From Nocardia miyunensis NBRC 108239 (GTDB lineage: Bacteria > Actinomycetota > Actinomycetes > Mycobacteriales > Mycobacteriaceae), in assembly GCF_001613065.1 (NCBI RefSeq), contig NZ_BDBQ01000085.1:1-64000 (forward strand): a DNA stretch of 64,000 bases, written 5' to 3'. The notes below the pieces were generated by a model. It was not told the origin of the DNA. It searched no databases and saw only the letters and a list, made by a program, of their open reading frames with translations. Both the position numbers and the translations under genes were made by a program. Below are positions 17,995-28,000 of this stretch, one piece after another; the stretch's first letter is position 1; each line of letters starts with the position of its first letter.

Positions 17995-19065
17995 CTATTC
18001 GGGCAGCAGTTCCAGGCGGACGCCGAGCAGGCGGACGGGGCGGTCCAGCTCGAAACGGCCCAGGATCTCCAGCGCGGCCTGCGCGATCTCGGCGACGTCG
18101 GCCGTCGGCTCGGGGAGCTTGCGCTGTTTGGTGCGGGTGTAGAAGGTGTTGGTGCGCACCGTGACTCCCACTCGCACGGTGATCCGCCCGCTCTCGGCCA
18201 CCTCCTCGGCCACCGCGGTCGCCAGCCGCTGCACCGCGGCGTCCAGCTCGGCGCGTTCGGTGAGATCGTGCGGGAATGTTTCGGATTTGCTGTGGCCCAC
18301 CGGAATTCGCGGTTCGGTCACCACATCGGTATCGCCCGCGCCGCGGCCGAGCAGCCACAGATACGGTCCGGTGGCGGGGCCGAATTCGGCGGCCAAGGCC
18401 TCGCGGTCCGCCGCGGCGAGTTCGGCGACGGTCGTTATCCCCAGGTCGGAGAGGCGTTTGGCGATACGCGAGCCGATACCCCACAGTGCGCTGGTCGGGC
18501 GGTACGACATCAGCTCGGCCCAGTTCTCGCCGGTCAGCCGGAAGATGCCGGTGCGCGCATCGGAGACCTCCTGCGCCGAATCACCGGCCTTACCCACCGA
18601 TTTGGCGAATCCGGTAGCGAGCTTCGCCCGAAGTTTGTTGTCCCCGACGCCGATTGCGCAGGTCAGATCCAATTCCTCGATGGCGCTGCGGATCTCGCGG
18701 GCCAGCTGTTCGGGATCGTCGGTGTCGGCGGCCAGGAACGCCTCGTCCCAGCCGAGCACCTCCACCCGGACCGGGAACGTGCGCAGCAGATCCATGACCT
18801 CGTCGGACGCCTCGGAGTAGGCGGCCATATCCAGCGGGAGGAAGACCGCGTCCGGACATTTGCGAGCCGCGCTGCGCAACGGCATCCCGGCGTGCACACC
18901 GTATCCGCGCGCCGGATACGACGCGCAGGTGACGACCTTGCGCGGCTCCTGCGGATCGCCGTTACCGCCCACGATGACCGGTTCGCCCCGCAGCTCCGGG
19001 TGACGGCGGAACTCCACCGCCGCCTGGAACTGGTCGAGATCGACGTGCAACAGCCACCTGGGCAC
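17995..19065 (-). CDS. dinB: DNA polymerase IV (Y-family, DinB)
   Basis: 356 residues. It starts MPRWLLHVDLDQFQAAVE, whose DLDQF carries the first catalytic Asp. The second catalytic site is in VLGWDEAFLAAD. The CASYPARGYGVHAGMP motif, the helix-hairpin-helix (LWGIGSRIAKRLSDLGI) and the little-finger domain with RTKQRKLPEP are all present. It is an error-prone polymerase that extends past damaged bases. The VLGWDEAF form resembles the mycobacterial DinP/DinB2 branch. No C-terminal beta-clamp motif of QLxLF type is obvious at the end (RLLGVRLELLPE), so interaction with the clamp may be weak. Confidence 0.93.
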   Translation of the reverse strand: MPRWLLHVDLDQFQAAVEFRRHPELRGEPVIVGGNGDPQEPRKVVTCASYPARGYGVHAGMPLRSAARKCPDAVFLPLDMAAYSEASDEVMDLLRTFPVRVEVLGWDEAFLAADTDDPEQLAREIRSAIEELDLTCAIGVGDNKLRAKLATGFAKSVGKAGDSAQEVSDARTGIFRLTGENWAELMSYRPTSALWGIGSRIAKRLSDLGITTVAELAAADREALAAEFGPATGPYLWLLGRGAGDTDVVTEPRIPVGHSKSETFPHDLTERAELDAAVQRLATAVAEEVAESGRITVRVGVTVRTNTFYTRTKQRKLPEPTADVAEIAQAALEILGRFELDRPVRLLGVRLELLPE

Positions 19066-19216
19066 GGGTCAGTCATACCGCACGCCGGTGACAGGTTCCG
19101 GGAATACGCGGTACGTCGTGGTCACCGATCGGCGTAGACACGGTAACGAGATACCCTGCCCCCACTACACGGCGCACCGTGCGGCGACCGCGCCCGACGA
19201 CCAGGAGCAACGCCCG

Positions 19217-19657
19217 ATGACCGGCACCGTCTTCGACATCGGCACCGCCCGCGCGGTGCTGGCCGCCCAGCCGTTCAGCGTGCTGATCGGCGCCGAGATC
19301 ACCGCGTTCGGCGACGACGCGGCCACCCTGGAGATCCCGATCCGCCCCGACCTGGCCCAGCAGTTCGGTTTCGTGCACGGCGGAGTCCTGGCCTACGCCG
19401 CCGACAACGCCATCACCTACGCCGCCGCGACGGCCCTCGGCCCGAACGTCCTGACCGGCGGATTCACCATCACCTACCTGCGCCCCGCCACGGGTCTGCG
19501 GCTGCGCGCGCAGGCCCGCGTCACCGGATCCACCCGCCGCCAGGCCGTGTGCAGCTGCGAGATCTACGCCGTGCGGGAGGACGAGCAGGTGCTGTGCGCG
19601 GTCGCGCAGGGCACGGCGCGGTCCGTCGACCGGGAAATGTCCCCGGCCGACAGCTGA
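19217..19657 (+). CDS. PaaI-family hotdog thioesterase
   Basis: 146 residues from the ATG at 19217, with AGGAG about 9 bases upstream; the frame extends to 19088 without a better start. Hotdog fold: FGFVHGGVLAYAADNAITYAA, in which HGG and the Asp of the helix are PaaI-type catalytic features, then GFTITYLRPA and RQAVCSCEIYA. It hydrolyses an acyl-CoA thioester; the substrate is unknown. It is divergent from dinB and convergent with the FAD monooxygenase. Confidence 0.88.
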   Translation: MTGTVFDIGTARAVLAAQPFSVLIGAEITAFGDDAATLEIPIRPDLAQQFGFVHGGVLAYAADNAITYAAATALGPNVLTGGFTITYLRPATGLRLRAQARVTGSTRRQAVCSCEIYAVREDEQVLCAVAQGTARSVDREMSPADS

Positions 19658-19751
19658 GCCCGACCACGCCGGCCGCATCACGCTCCGGGCGCGCGCGACA
19701 GGCTATCCGCGGAGTCGGCGACGGGCAGTTCGTCGTTTGCCGTACGTCCGG

Positions 19752-21371
19752 TCAGACAGCGGATTGCATCGGAGCGTCTTCGGCCACATCGGCTTTCGCG
19801 CCACGGCCGGTGATCGCGCGGAGCGTCTCGGTGAGGGTGGCGGGAGTGAGGCCGGTGTCCGAACGGGCCGCCACGTGCATATCGGGGCGGACCAGTAGTG
19901 CGCCGCCCGAGGGCACTTCGGTGCGGGCGGACCATTCGGCCTGGGGGAGGGCGTGGACGGCGAGGTCGGTTCCGGTGTCGCGCTCGGCCTGAGCGGCAGC
20001 GTCGCGCCAGGCGGCGGAGGTGCCCGCGACGAGCAGGGCGAAGCCCGGACCGCACAGGTCCAGGGTCGAGGCGGTCTCGGCGGCATCGATCCACAGGTGC
20101 GGGACGCGAGTTCCGTTCTGGCCCTTCAGATCGTCCACATGCAGGGGCGCAGGCGCGTCCGAAACGGCCGTCGAGGAGTAGCGGTAACGCCCCATCACGT
20201 CGCCGCCGTCCAGGCGCGCGGCCAGATCCGCGGCGTTGTAAGGGGTTTCGATGCCGTAGCGGGTCCGGAAATCGGTACCCAGGCGGGCCTGCTCGGCCGC
20301 GACCAACGCCCGCGGACGACGTTCTGCCACATAGGAATCCAGCAGCGCGGGCCCGGCCGCACCGGACCGCACGGCGGCCAGCTTCCAGATCAGATTGTGC
20401 GCGTCGGCGATTCCGGTGTTGCCATTGAAACCGCCCCACGGCGCATGGCGGTGGGCCGCGTCACCGACCAGGAACACCCGGCCGCGCCGATAGTCGTCCG
20501 CCACGAAAACACCGGTGTCCCAGGCACTCCGGGCGAGCAACTCGACCTCGAGCTCCGGCACGCCGACCATCTCGCGGATCAGCTCGACACAGCGCGAGAC
20601 CGGATAGTCCGCGAGGGTCTCGGCGTCCGGATCGTATTCGATGTGGAACGACCACTCGTCGGTGTTGTTCTTCGACAGCACCAGTCCGCGCACCCGCTCC
20701 CCGTTGATCTCGCACTGGCTGAAGGACTGGCCGCGCAGAATGCCGGTCAGATCGGTGCGGGCGAACACGTTGATCAGGTGCTGCGTCGGCGGCAACTCCC
20801 AGCCGCCGATGCCCAGGGCGCGACGCACGGTGCTGCCCGCGCCGTCCGCGGCGATGAGATAGTCGGCCCGCAGCGTCGTCGATGCGCCGTCGGCGTCGCG
20901 CAGAGTCGCCGCGACACTGTCTCCGTCGTCGTGGAATTCGGTGAGCTCGACGCCGAATCGCAGGTCACCGCCTCGATCGCGGGCCAGATCGGCCAGCACC
21001 GGCTCCAGCAGCACCTGGGGCAGAAACAGGAAATTCGACGGACTCGGATCACCGGCGGCCATCGCCGCGACGACTCGGGAGAGGTCCAGCGGCTGCGCGT
21101 CGGTCAGCGCCGAACCCTGCCATGCCCCGCCGAAATGTCCCTTGACCAATGCGGTCGCGGCGACCTGCTCGAGCCGCGGCAACGCACCGATCTGCCGGAA
21201 GATCTCCGCGGACCGGGTGTGCACACCGCGCGAACGCGGCAGCACCGACATCGCCGATCGTCGCTCGACGAGAACGTAAGGGACACTGTGGTATTCCAGG
21301 AGCAACGCGGCCGACAGACCGACCATGCCACCCCCGGCGATCAGAACCGGAACGTGCTGTGCAGTATTCAT
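19752..21371 (-). CDS. FAD-dependent aromatic monooxygenase (PgaE/MhpA-like)
   Basis: 539 residues. FAD-binding GGGMVGLSAALLLEYHSV at about 12-29, the LVERR end of the beta-alpha-beta motif, the mid motif DYLIAADGAGSTVRRALG (DG motif) and GRVFLVGDAAHRHAPWGGFNGNTGIADAHNL (GD motif). A C-terminal thioredoxin-like region (GPGFALLVAGTSAAW..LLVRPDMHVAAR) is that of class A flavin monooxygenases acting on phenols and polyketides, such as MhpA, PgaE and rifampicin monooxygenase. Substrate unknown. Monocistronic; a lon-oriented terminator lies upstream. Confidence 0.92.
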   Translation of the reverse strand: MNTAQHVPVLIAGGGMVGLSAALLLEYHSVPYVLVERRSAMSVLPRSRGVHTRSAEIFRQIGALPRLEQVAATALVKGHFGGAWQGSALTDAQPLDLSRVVAAMAAGDPSPSNFLFLPQVLLEPVLADLARDRGGDLRFGVELTEFHDDGDSVAATLRDADGASTTLRADYLIAADGAGSTVRRALGIGGWELPPTQHLINVFARTDLTGILRGQSFSQCEINGERVRGLVLSKNNTDEWSFHIEYDPDAETLADYPVSRCVELIREMVGVPELEVELLARSAWDTGVFVADDYRRGRVFLVGDAAHRHAPWGGFNGNTGIADAHNLIWKLAAVRSGAAGPALLDSYVAERRPRALVAAEQARLGTDFRTRYGIETPYNAADLAARLDGGDVMGRYRYSSTAVSDAPAPLHVDDLKGQNGTRVPHLWIDAAETASTLDLCGPGFALLVAGTSAAWRDAAAQAERDTGTDLAVHALPQAEWSARTEVPSGGALLVRPDMHVAARSDTGLTPATLTETLRAITGRGAKADVAEDAPMQSAV

Positions 21372-21471
21372 GCGGCCATCGTGTGCGCGCCCGCTTGCAC
21401 GGATCTTGCGCGGCGGTCACGTGCGCATGCGTGTCACGCCAGGTCACCGCGCACCGCCGATTCCGCGTACG

Positions 21472-21507
21472 AAAAGGGCCGTGCACCTCGATGAGATGCA
21501 CGGCCCT
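21472..21507 (-). terminator. Rho-independent terminator of lon
   Basis: On the minus strand AGGGCCGTGCA pairs with TGCACGGCCCT (11 bp, loop 11) and is followed by TTTTC. It starts 12 bp after the lon stop codon. Confidence 0.88.
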
Positions 21508-21518
21508 TCGGCAGCCGA

Positions 21519-24035
21519 TCAGGCCGAGGCGGCGAACGCCTGGTAGGCCGGTTCGGCGACCGGCTCGATGGCGTAGGCCAGGATGTCGGCCACGTCCGCG
21601 ACGGGACGCACATCCAGCGCGGCCAGCACCTCGGCGGGGACGTCGTCCAGATCCGGCTCGTTGCGGGCCGGGATGAACACCGTCTTCAGTCCCGCGCGCT
21701 GGGCGGCGAGCAGTTTCTGCTTCACCCCGCCGATCGGCAGCACCCGGCCGTTCAGCGTGACCTCACCGGTCATGCCGACGTCCGCGCGGACCTGCCGGTC
21801 CAGCGCCAGCGACACCAGCGCGGTCACCATGGTCACACCCGCGGACGGGCCGTCCTTGGGCACCGCGCCCGCCGGGAAGTGGATGTGGATGTTGCGATCC
21901 AGCACCCCCGCAGCGCTCCGGCGGGCCGGAGGCGGCAGCGGAGCGTAACCACGTAGGTCCTCGGGAGCTGCGGCATCGGAGGGAGGTTGGATGCCGATCT
22001 CCTCGAGGTGCGAGCGGACGTAGGTCAGCGCGATCTGCGCGGATTCCTTCATCACATCGCCCAGCTGACCGGTCAGGGTCAGCGAACGTTCGCCCTCGGC
22101 GGCGTTGGCCTCGATGTACAGGACGTCGCCGCCCGCGCCGGTCACGGCCAGACCCGTCGCGACACCGGGGACCGCGGTGCGTTCCACCCCGTCGGGGGTG
22201 AAGCGCGGACGGCCCAGGTAGTCCTTCAGGTCACCCAGCCCGATCACCAATGTGTCGGAACTGCTCGCGGTCGCGGCGGTTTCGTCGTCGTAACCCAGAT
22301 CCCTGTCGTAACCCAGACTTTCCGGCACGAATTCACCCTTGTCGAGCGGGCTTTCGGCGATGTCCGCGGACTCGGACAGCTTGGTCGCGGCCTTGCGCAG
22401 CGCCTTGGCGATCAGGCGTTCCATCTGCCGCACCCCGGCCTCCCGGGTGTAGTTCGCGGCGATCTCGCGCAACGCCTCGTCGGTGATCGAAACCTCCTGC
22501 GCGGTGAGCGCATTGCGCTCGAGCTGGCGCGGGATCAGGAAGTCGCGGGCGATGGCCACCTTGTCGTCCTCGGTGTAGCCGTCGACCGTGATCAGCTCCA
22601 TGCGGTCCAGCAGCGGGCCCGGGATGGTGTCCATGACGTTCGCGGTCGCGATGAACATCACGTCGGACAGGTCCAGGTCCAGATCCAGGTAGTGATCGCG
22701 GAACGTGTGGTTCTGCGCCGGATCCAGCACCTCGAGCAGCGCCGCGGCCGGGTCGCCCCGGAAGTCGGAGCCGACCTTGTCGATCTCGTCCAGCAGCACA
22801 ACGGGATTCATCGATCCCGCCTCCTTGATCGCGCGCACGATCCGGCCGGGCAGCGCGCCGACGTAGGTGCGCCGGTGACCGCGGATCTCCGCCTCGTCGC
22901 GCACGCCGCCCAGGGCGACGCGGACGAACTTGCGGCCCAGCGCCCGTGCCACGCTCTCGCCGAGCGAGGTCTTGCCCACACCGGGCGGGCCGACCAGCAC
23001 CAGCACCGCGCCGGAACCGCGTCCGCCGACGACCTCCAGTCCGCGCGCGGCTCGCCGGGCACGCACCGCCAGGTATTCGACCATGCGGTCCTTCACCTCG
23101 TCCAAGCCGTGGTGATCGGCGTCGAGGATTTCGCGTGCGGCCGAAACATCGGTCGCATCAGTGGTTTTCACCGTCCACGGCAACTCCAGCACGGTGTCCA
23201 GCCAGGTGCGGATCCAGCCCGACTCCGGGCTCTGATCGCTGCCGCGCTCGAGCCGATCGACCTCGCGCAGCGCGGCGGCGCGGATCGTCTCGGGCAGGTC
23301 GGCCTGCTCCACCCGGGTGCGGTAGTCGTCCGCGCCGTCGGGCTCGCCCTCGCCCAGCTCCTTGCGAATCGCGTTGAGCTGCTGGCGAAGCAGGAATTCG
23401 CGCTGGGACTTCTCCATGCCCTCGCGCACGTCCTCGCTGATCTTCTCGGCCACTTCCGCCTCGGCGATGTGGTCCTTGGTCCAGCCGATCAGCGTGGTCA
23501 GACGTGTTGTCACGTCCGGGGTTTCGAGTATTTCGCGCTTCTGCTCGTCGGTCAGGTACGGGGCGTATCCGGCGGCGTCGGCCAGTGCGGAGGGATCGGT
23601 CAGCCGGTTGACCGCGTCGATCACCTGCCATGCCTCGCGGCGCTGCAGCACCGAGACGACCAGCTTCTTGTATTCGGCGGCGAGTTCCTTCGTGCGCCCG
23701 TCGGCCTCGGGGATCTCGACCGGTTCGGCCTCGACCCACAGCGCCGCACCCGGCCCGGTGACCCCGTGGCCGATCTTCGCGCGCCGCTCGGCCTTCAACA
23801 CGGCCGCCGGTGCGCCGCCGCGCATCCGTCCGACCTGTTCGATCGTCGCCACCACGCCGAAGGACGCATAACCCTCGGCCAGCCGGGGAGCGAGCAGCAC
23901 GGCGTCCAGCCCCGCTGCCCGAGCGGCATCGATGGCGGCCTGCGCCGACTCGTCGAGCTCGATGGGCACCACCATGCCCGGCAGCACGATCGGATCGGTC
24001 AGGAACAGCACCGGCAAATTCTGTGGTGTAGTCAC
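21519..24035 (-). CDS. lon: ATP-dependent protease Lon
   Basis: 838 residues, starting MTTPQNLPVLFLTD. N-terminal LON substrate-binding domain, AAA+ module with Walker A GPPGVGKTS, VLLDEIDKVG (Walker B) and a sensor region, then a protease domain. The catalytic pair is Ser731 (PKDGPSAG) and Lys774 (GGVKQKLLAA), 43 residues apart as in E. coli Lon. Residues about 688-710 (EDLRGYAPLPPPARR and neighbours) are encoded by a palindromic element inserted in frame in the linker before NIHIHFPAGAVP; other actinobacterial Lon proteins run almost directly into this motif. Lon degrades misfolded and regulatory proteins. Two HAIR sites upstream suggest HspR control, so heat-shock regulation is likely. Confidence 0.97.
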   Translation of the reverse strand: MTTPQNLPVLFLTDPIVLPGMVVPIELDESAQAAIDAARAAGLDAVLLAPRLAEGYASFGVVATIEQVGRMRGGAPAAVLKAERRAKIGHGVTGPGAALWVEAEPVEIPEADGRTKELAAEYKKLVVSVLQRREAWQVIDAVNRLTDPSALADAAGYAPYLTDEQKREILETPDVTTRLTTLIGWTKDHIAEAEVAEKISEDVREGMEKSQREFLLRQQLNAIRKELGEGEPDGADDYRTRVEQADLPETIRAAALREVDRLERGSDQSPESGWIRTWLDTVLELPWTVKTTDATDVSAAREILDADHHGLDEVKDRMVEYLAVRARRAARGLEVVGGRGSGAVLVLVGPPGVGKTSLGESVARALGRKFVRVALGGVRDEAEIRGHRRTYVGALPGRIVRAIKEAGSMNPVVLLDEIDKVGSDFRGDPAAALLEVLDPAQNHTFRDHYLDLDLDLSDVMFIATANVMDTIPGPLLDRMELITVDGYTEDDKVAIARDFLIPRQLERNALTAQEVSITDEALREIAANYTREAGVRQMERLIAKALRKAATKLSESADIAESPLDKGEFVPESLGYDRDLGYDDETAATASSSDTLVIGLGDLKDYLGRPRFTPDGVERTAVPGVATGLAVTGAGGDVLYIEANAAEGERSLTLTGQLGDVMKESAQIALTYVRSHLEEIGIQPPSDAAAPEDLRGYAPLPPPARRSAAGVLDRNIHIHFPAGAVPKDGPSAGVTMVTALVSLALDRQVRADVGMTGEVTLNGRVLPIGGVKQKLLAAQRAGLKTVFIPARNEPDLDDVPAEVLAALDVRPVADVADILAYAIEPVAEPAYQAFAASA
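21908..21973. repeat. palindromic repeat element copy within lon
   Basis: 66 bp. Imperfect terminal inverted repeat (CCGCAGcGCTCC / GGAGCTGCGG) encloses the core GGCCGGAGGCGGCAGCGGAG then CGTAACCACGTAGGTCC, the reverse complement of the core found at 42992 and 47724. 66 bp equals 22 codons, so the lon frame is intact. Boundaries are estimated from the inverted repeat. Confidence 0.75.
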
Positions 24036-24052
24036 GTTCGACCCTTTCCAAA

Positions 24053-24073
24053 CTTGAGCGATACCTACTCAAC
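24053..24073. promoter_or_regulatory. HAIR (HspR-binding inverted repeat) candidate 1
   Basis: CTTGAGC-N7-ACTCAAC, against the HAIR consensus CTTGAGT-N7-ACTCAAG (two mismatches). It is 18 bp upstream of the lon start codon. HspR/HAIR control of lon is established in Streptomyces; the assignment here is by sequence match. Confidence 0.75.
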
Positions 24074-24137
24074 CCCGAGTTTTCCGGTTCTGTTCCGATC
24101 TGGCGTTCACTGCCCGCGAACACGTACGAAACTCGAA

Positions 24138-24158
24138 GTTGAGTCTGCCGCACTCAAC
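24138..24158. promoter_or_regulatory. HAIR (HspR-binding inverted repeat) candidate 2
   Basis: GTTGAGT-N7-ACTCAAC, a perfect 7+7 bp inverted repeat with HAIR spacing and 12 of 14 consensus positions. It lies about 103 bp upstream of lon. The centre-to-centre distance to site 1 is 85 bp, about eight helical turns. The remainder of the 331 bp gap (24036-24366) between lon and the divergent tetR-like gene shows no other clear signal. Confidence 0.72.
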
Positions 24159-24366
24159 ACTGACCGATCCCGAATTGTTCCGATCCGAACATCCGAATCA
24201 TGCACATTCATCCACAGGCTCACCAGGACCGGAGATCGGCGACTATCGGCGGGAGATCCCGACCGGTCCCCGGTCGATGCACGGTAGGACTCGCTCGCGG
24301 AGGCGGGCCGACTCCCGCCGAGGCCGCGCACACGTCAACCGCGCCTAGGGGTATTAGGTTGGAGGT

Positions 24367-24942
24367 ATGTCACCCCGATCCGGTCTGACGACCGAGCGCG
24401 TGGTTCGCGGCGCGGCCGAACTCGCCGACGAGATCGGCTTCGACAAGCTCACCCTGTCGGCGGTCGCGCGGAAATTCGGGGTGCGGGATCCGAGTCTGTA
24501 TGTCCACGTGCGCAATCTGCACGATCTGCGGGTTCGAGTGGCGCTGCTGGCCAGTGCGGAATTGAACGAGCGGATCGGGGCGGCCGTCGCGGGACGCTCC
24601 GGCCGGGACGCGCTGATCGCCTTCGCCGACGCGTATCGGTCCTATGTCCTGGATCATCCGGAACGCTATGCGGCGACACAGATTCGGATGGATCCGGCCG
24701 AGGTGGGCGAGGACCCCGCCCTGCTGCGCAGTATCGAACTCACCACGGCGGTGCTGCGCGGCTACGACCTCGGCGAAACCGCGGGTCTGGACGCGGCTCG
24801 CTTGTTGCGCAGCACTTTTCACGGATTCGCCACACTCGAGGCGTCCGGCGGATTCGCCCACTCCCGCCCTGCCGCCGACTCCTGGCCGAATATCGTCGAC
24901 GCGCTGCACCACACTCTGTCGAACTGGCCGCCCTACGACTGA
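24367..24942 (+). CDS. TetR/AcrR-family regulator (WHG-domain type)
   Basis: 191 residues. N-terminal helix-turn-helix of the TetR type: VVRGAAELADEIGFDKLTLSAVARKFGVRDPSLYVHVRN. The C-terminal ligand domain follows (ALIAFADAYRSYVLDHPERYAAT, LLRSTFHGFATLEASGGFA), as in TetR_C_33/WHG-domain regulators. GGAGG lies only one base before the ATG, so spacing is unusually tight. Its target is unknown; by position it may control itself, the SARP-like gene to its right, or lon to its left. Confidence 0.92.
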   Translation: MSPRSGLTTERVVRGAAELADEIGFDKLTLSAVARKFGVRDPSLYVHVRNLHDLRVRVALLASAELNERIGAAVAGRSGRDALIAFADAYRSYVLDHPERYAATQIRMDPAEVGEDPALLRSIELTTAVLRGYDLGETAGLDAARLLRSTFHGFATLEASGGFAHSRPAADSWPNIVDALHHTLSNWPPYD

Positions 24943-25060
24943 ATCGCCGAGTTACCGCCGGTCGCACTGCGCGTAGGCGATCCGGGGCGGCGGTGAACCT
25001 GTCCGGCGCCCCCTCGGCGGGGATACGATTTTCGCCGCGAATGCGGTCATGAGGAGATCG

Positions 25061-28000
25061 ATGGACGAGACGGCACACGAGCCGGATCCGCGCCCGTGTT
25101 CGGTCATACTGACGATCGTGCAGATCGGGATTCTGGGTCCGGTGGAGATGCGCCGGGCCGGGGGGAGCCCGGTGGCGGTCGGTGGTCCGCAAGTACGGAC
25201 GTTGCTGGCGTTGCTGGCGTCCGAGGCCGGTTCGCTGGTGTCCCGGGAGCGGCTGATCGACGACCTGTACGGGGAGGAACCGCCGCGCGACGCCAGACAT
25301 GCTCTGCAATCCCAGATTTCGCGATTGCGGCGTGCGTTGCGGGCTGCCGGCGCCGAGGAGTGCCTGGAGTCCGCGGCGGCCGGCTACCGTCTCGCGATCG
25401 ACCCGGCGGCGGTGGACGCGCATCGGTTCGTCCAGTTGGCCGGGGATGCCCGCGACGCGTTGGGCGACCGAGATCCGGCCACCGCCGCCGCGTTACTGGA
25501 TGAGGCCGAGCGGATGTGGCGGGGCGCGGCACTGGCCGACGTGTGTGACGCCCCTTTCGCGGCCGCCGTGGTCAACCGCCTGACCGAGATCCGGCTGGCC
25601 GCGCGGGAGGATCGCGCCGAGGCCGCGCTGGCCCTCGGTGACCATCGCGCCGCGGTCGCTCTGCTCACGGAACTGGTTGCCGCACAACCACTCCGGGAAC
25701 GGACCCGGGCCTTGCTGATGCGCGGGCTGTCCGGCGCCGGCCGCCGTGGCGAGGCGCTGGAACTGTTCGAGCAGGGGCGGCGGCTGCTCGCCGAGGAACT
25801 GGGCATCGACCCGTCGGCCGAGCTCGCGCAGGCACATCTGGAGATCTTGCGGGCGGAAGCGGGCACGGTGCCGGCGCGCCGCTGGCCTGCGCCGCTCACC
25901 ACCTTCGTCGGACGCGACGATGAGCTGGCGCAGATCTCGGCGCTGCTCGGACGATCCCGGCTGGTGACGCTGACCGGTCCCGGTGGCACCGGCAAAACCC
26001 GGCTGGCGCTCGAGGCCGGCGCCCGAGCATCGGGTGAGGTGTTCTTCGTCGACCTGTCACCGTTGTCGGCCGGCGAGCAGATCGCCCGGGAGATCACCGC
26101 GGCACTCGGTGGGCGCGCGGGCACCGAGCACGAAGACGCCGAGACCGGGCTGCGCGCCCTGCTCACGGACCGGGCGCTGCTGATCGTGCTGGACAACTGC
26201 GAGCACCTGGTGGATGCCTGCGCCCGGCTCGTGCACGGGCTGCTGCGTGACTGTCCGGGGGTTCGGGTGCTGGCGACCAGCCGCGAATGCCTGCGCATCA
26301 CCGGTGAGATCGTCGTCGCGGTCGGGCAGCTGCCGGTCGCCGACCCCAAGGCGCCGCTGCCCGAACAGCTCGGTTGCACCGCGGTCCGCCTGTTCGCCGA
26401 TCGTGCCGCCGCGGCGCGGCCCGGGTTCACCGTCGATGCCGGCACGATCGCGCTCGTGCGGCGCATCTGTGCGCGGCTCGACGGGCTGCCGCTCGCACTG
26501 GAACTGGCCGCCGCACGGCTGCGCACGCTGGATATAGCCGAAATCGACGCACGGCTCGCCGACCGCTTCCGATTGCTGACGCGAGGAGACCGCACCGCCG
26601 AACCCCGGCACCGAACTCTGCGGGCGGTCGTGCATTGGAGCTGGGAGTTGCTGGACCCGGCCGAACGCCTGCTGGCCCGACGTTTCGCGGTGTTCGCCGG
26701 CGACGTCACCGCCGGTGCGGTCGCATCCGTCTGCGAACTCGACGACGCCGACGAACTGCTCGCCGACTTGGCCGAGAAATCGCTGGTTGAGGTGCGCGGG
26801 GGCCGCTACCGGATGCTGGAGACGATCCGCGCCTACAGCTCGGCCCGGCTGGCCGAATCCGGTGAACACGAGCGGCTGCGCAACGCCTGCGCTCGCTACT
26901 ACACCGAACTGGCCGAGCGGGCGGATCCACTGTTGCGCGGCCCGGATCAGTTGCGGTGGCTGACATTGCTGTCCCAGGAACACGACAACCTGCAGGCGGC
27001 GCTGCGCTGGGCCGTGAGCGCCGATCCCGCACTGGCCCGACAACTCATCGCCGCCCAAGCCTGGTACTGGTGGCTCAGCGGACGTCCGGGCGACGCCGTC
27101 GAGCTGGCGGGCACGCTGCTCCACGGTCTCGATCCGGCGACATGCGTCGAGGAATACGCGCTGTGCGCGGCGGTCGCCGCGCGTGGGCAGGCCGGCTATT
27201 CGGCCGCGGTCGGAGTTGCCGTTTCGGCGGTGGCGGGCCTCGAAAAGCCGCTGCGGCGACCGCATCTGGTGTTTCTGCTGGCAACGAGCGGTGGTCTGCC
27301 CGGTCCGGAGGCCGAGCGCCTGGACCGGCTGTTCGGGCCCGACCCGTGGGCGCAGGCCTTTCGCCGTCTGGGTGCGGGGCTGCACCTGCTCATGTCCGGG
27401 CAGCCTCGACTCGCCGAACCCGAATTGCGTTGTGCGCTCGCCGGTTTCCGCGCCACAGGCGATCGGTGGGCGATAGCGACGACGCTCGACAAACTCGCTG
27501 TCGTCGCCGATTGGCGCGGTGAGCGCGGCGCGGCCCTCGAATCGATCGACGAGGCGGTGGCCTTGTTCGCCGAGCTGGGGGTCGGCGACGAGGCGGCGGA
27601 CCTGTTGAACCGCCGCGGCGACATGCTGGCGCGCGGGCCGGGCCGGGCTCCCGATGCGGCCGGAGCCGAAGTCGCCTACCGCCGCGCTGCCGAGCTCGCC
27701 CGCTCAGCGGGCGCGACGGACATGTATGCCAACGCGCTACGCGGGCTGGGCGACCTGGCCAGGGCCGCGGGAGACCCGGCCGAGGCGCGGCGGTACTACG
27801 CCACGGCCCTCGAGTCGCCCGACAACGAGTCGGCCGGCATGGCCGAAGCCCGCGCCCGCAGCCTCATCGGAATGGGCTGGACGTCGCTGATGGAAGGCGA
27901 CATCGATGCCGGGCGGGCGGCGCCGCGCGAGGCGTTCGAGTTGTCGCACCGGGTATCCCGGCCGGTGGCGGCCGAGGCCGTCGAAGCCGTGGCGGGGTTC

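Noticed and set aside
21987..24287. Plus-strand ORF of 766 residues
   Set aside because: Antisense to lon; no recognisable domain.
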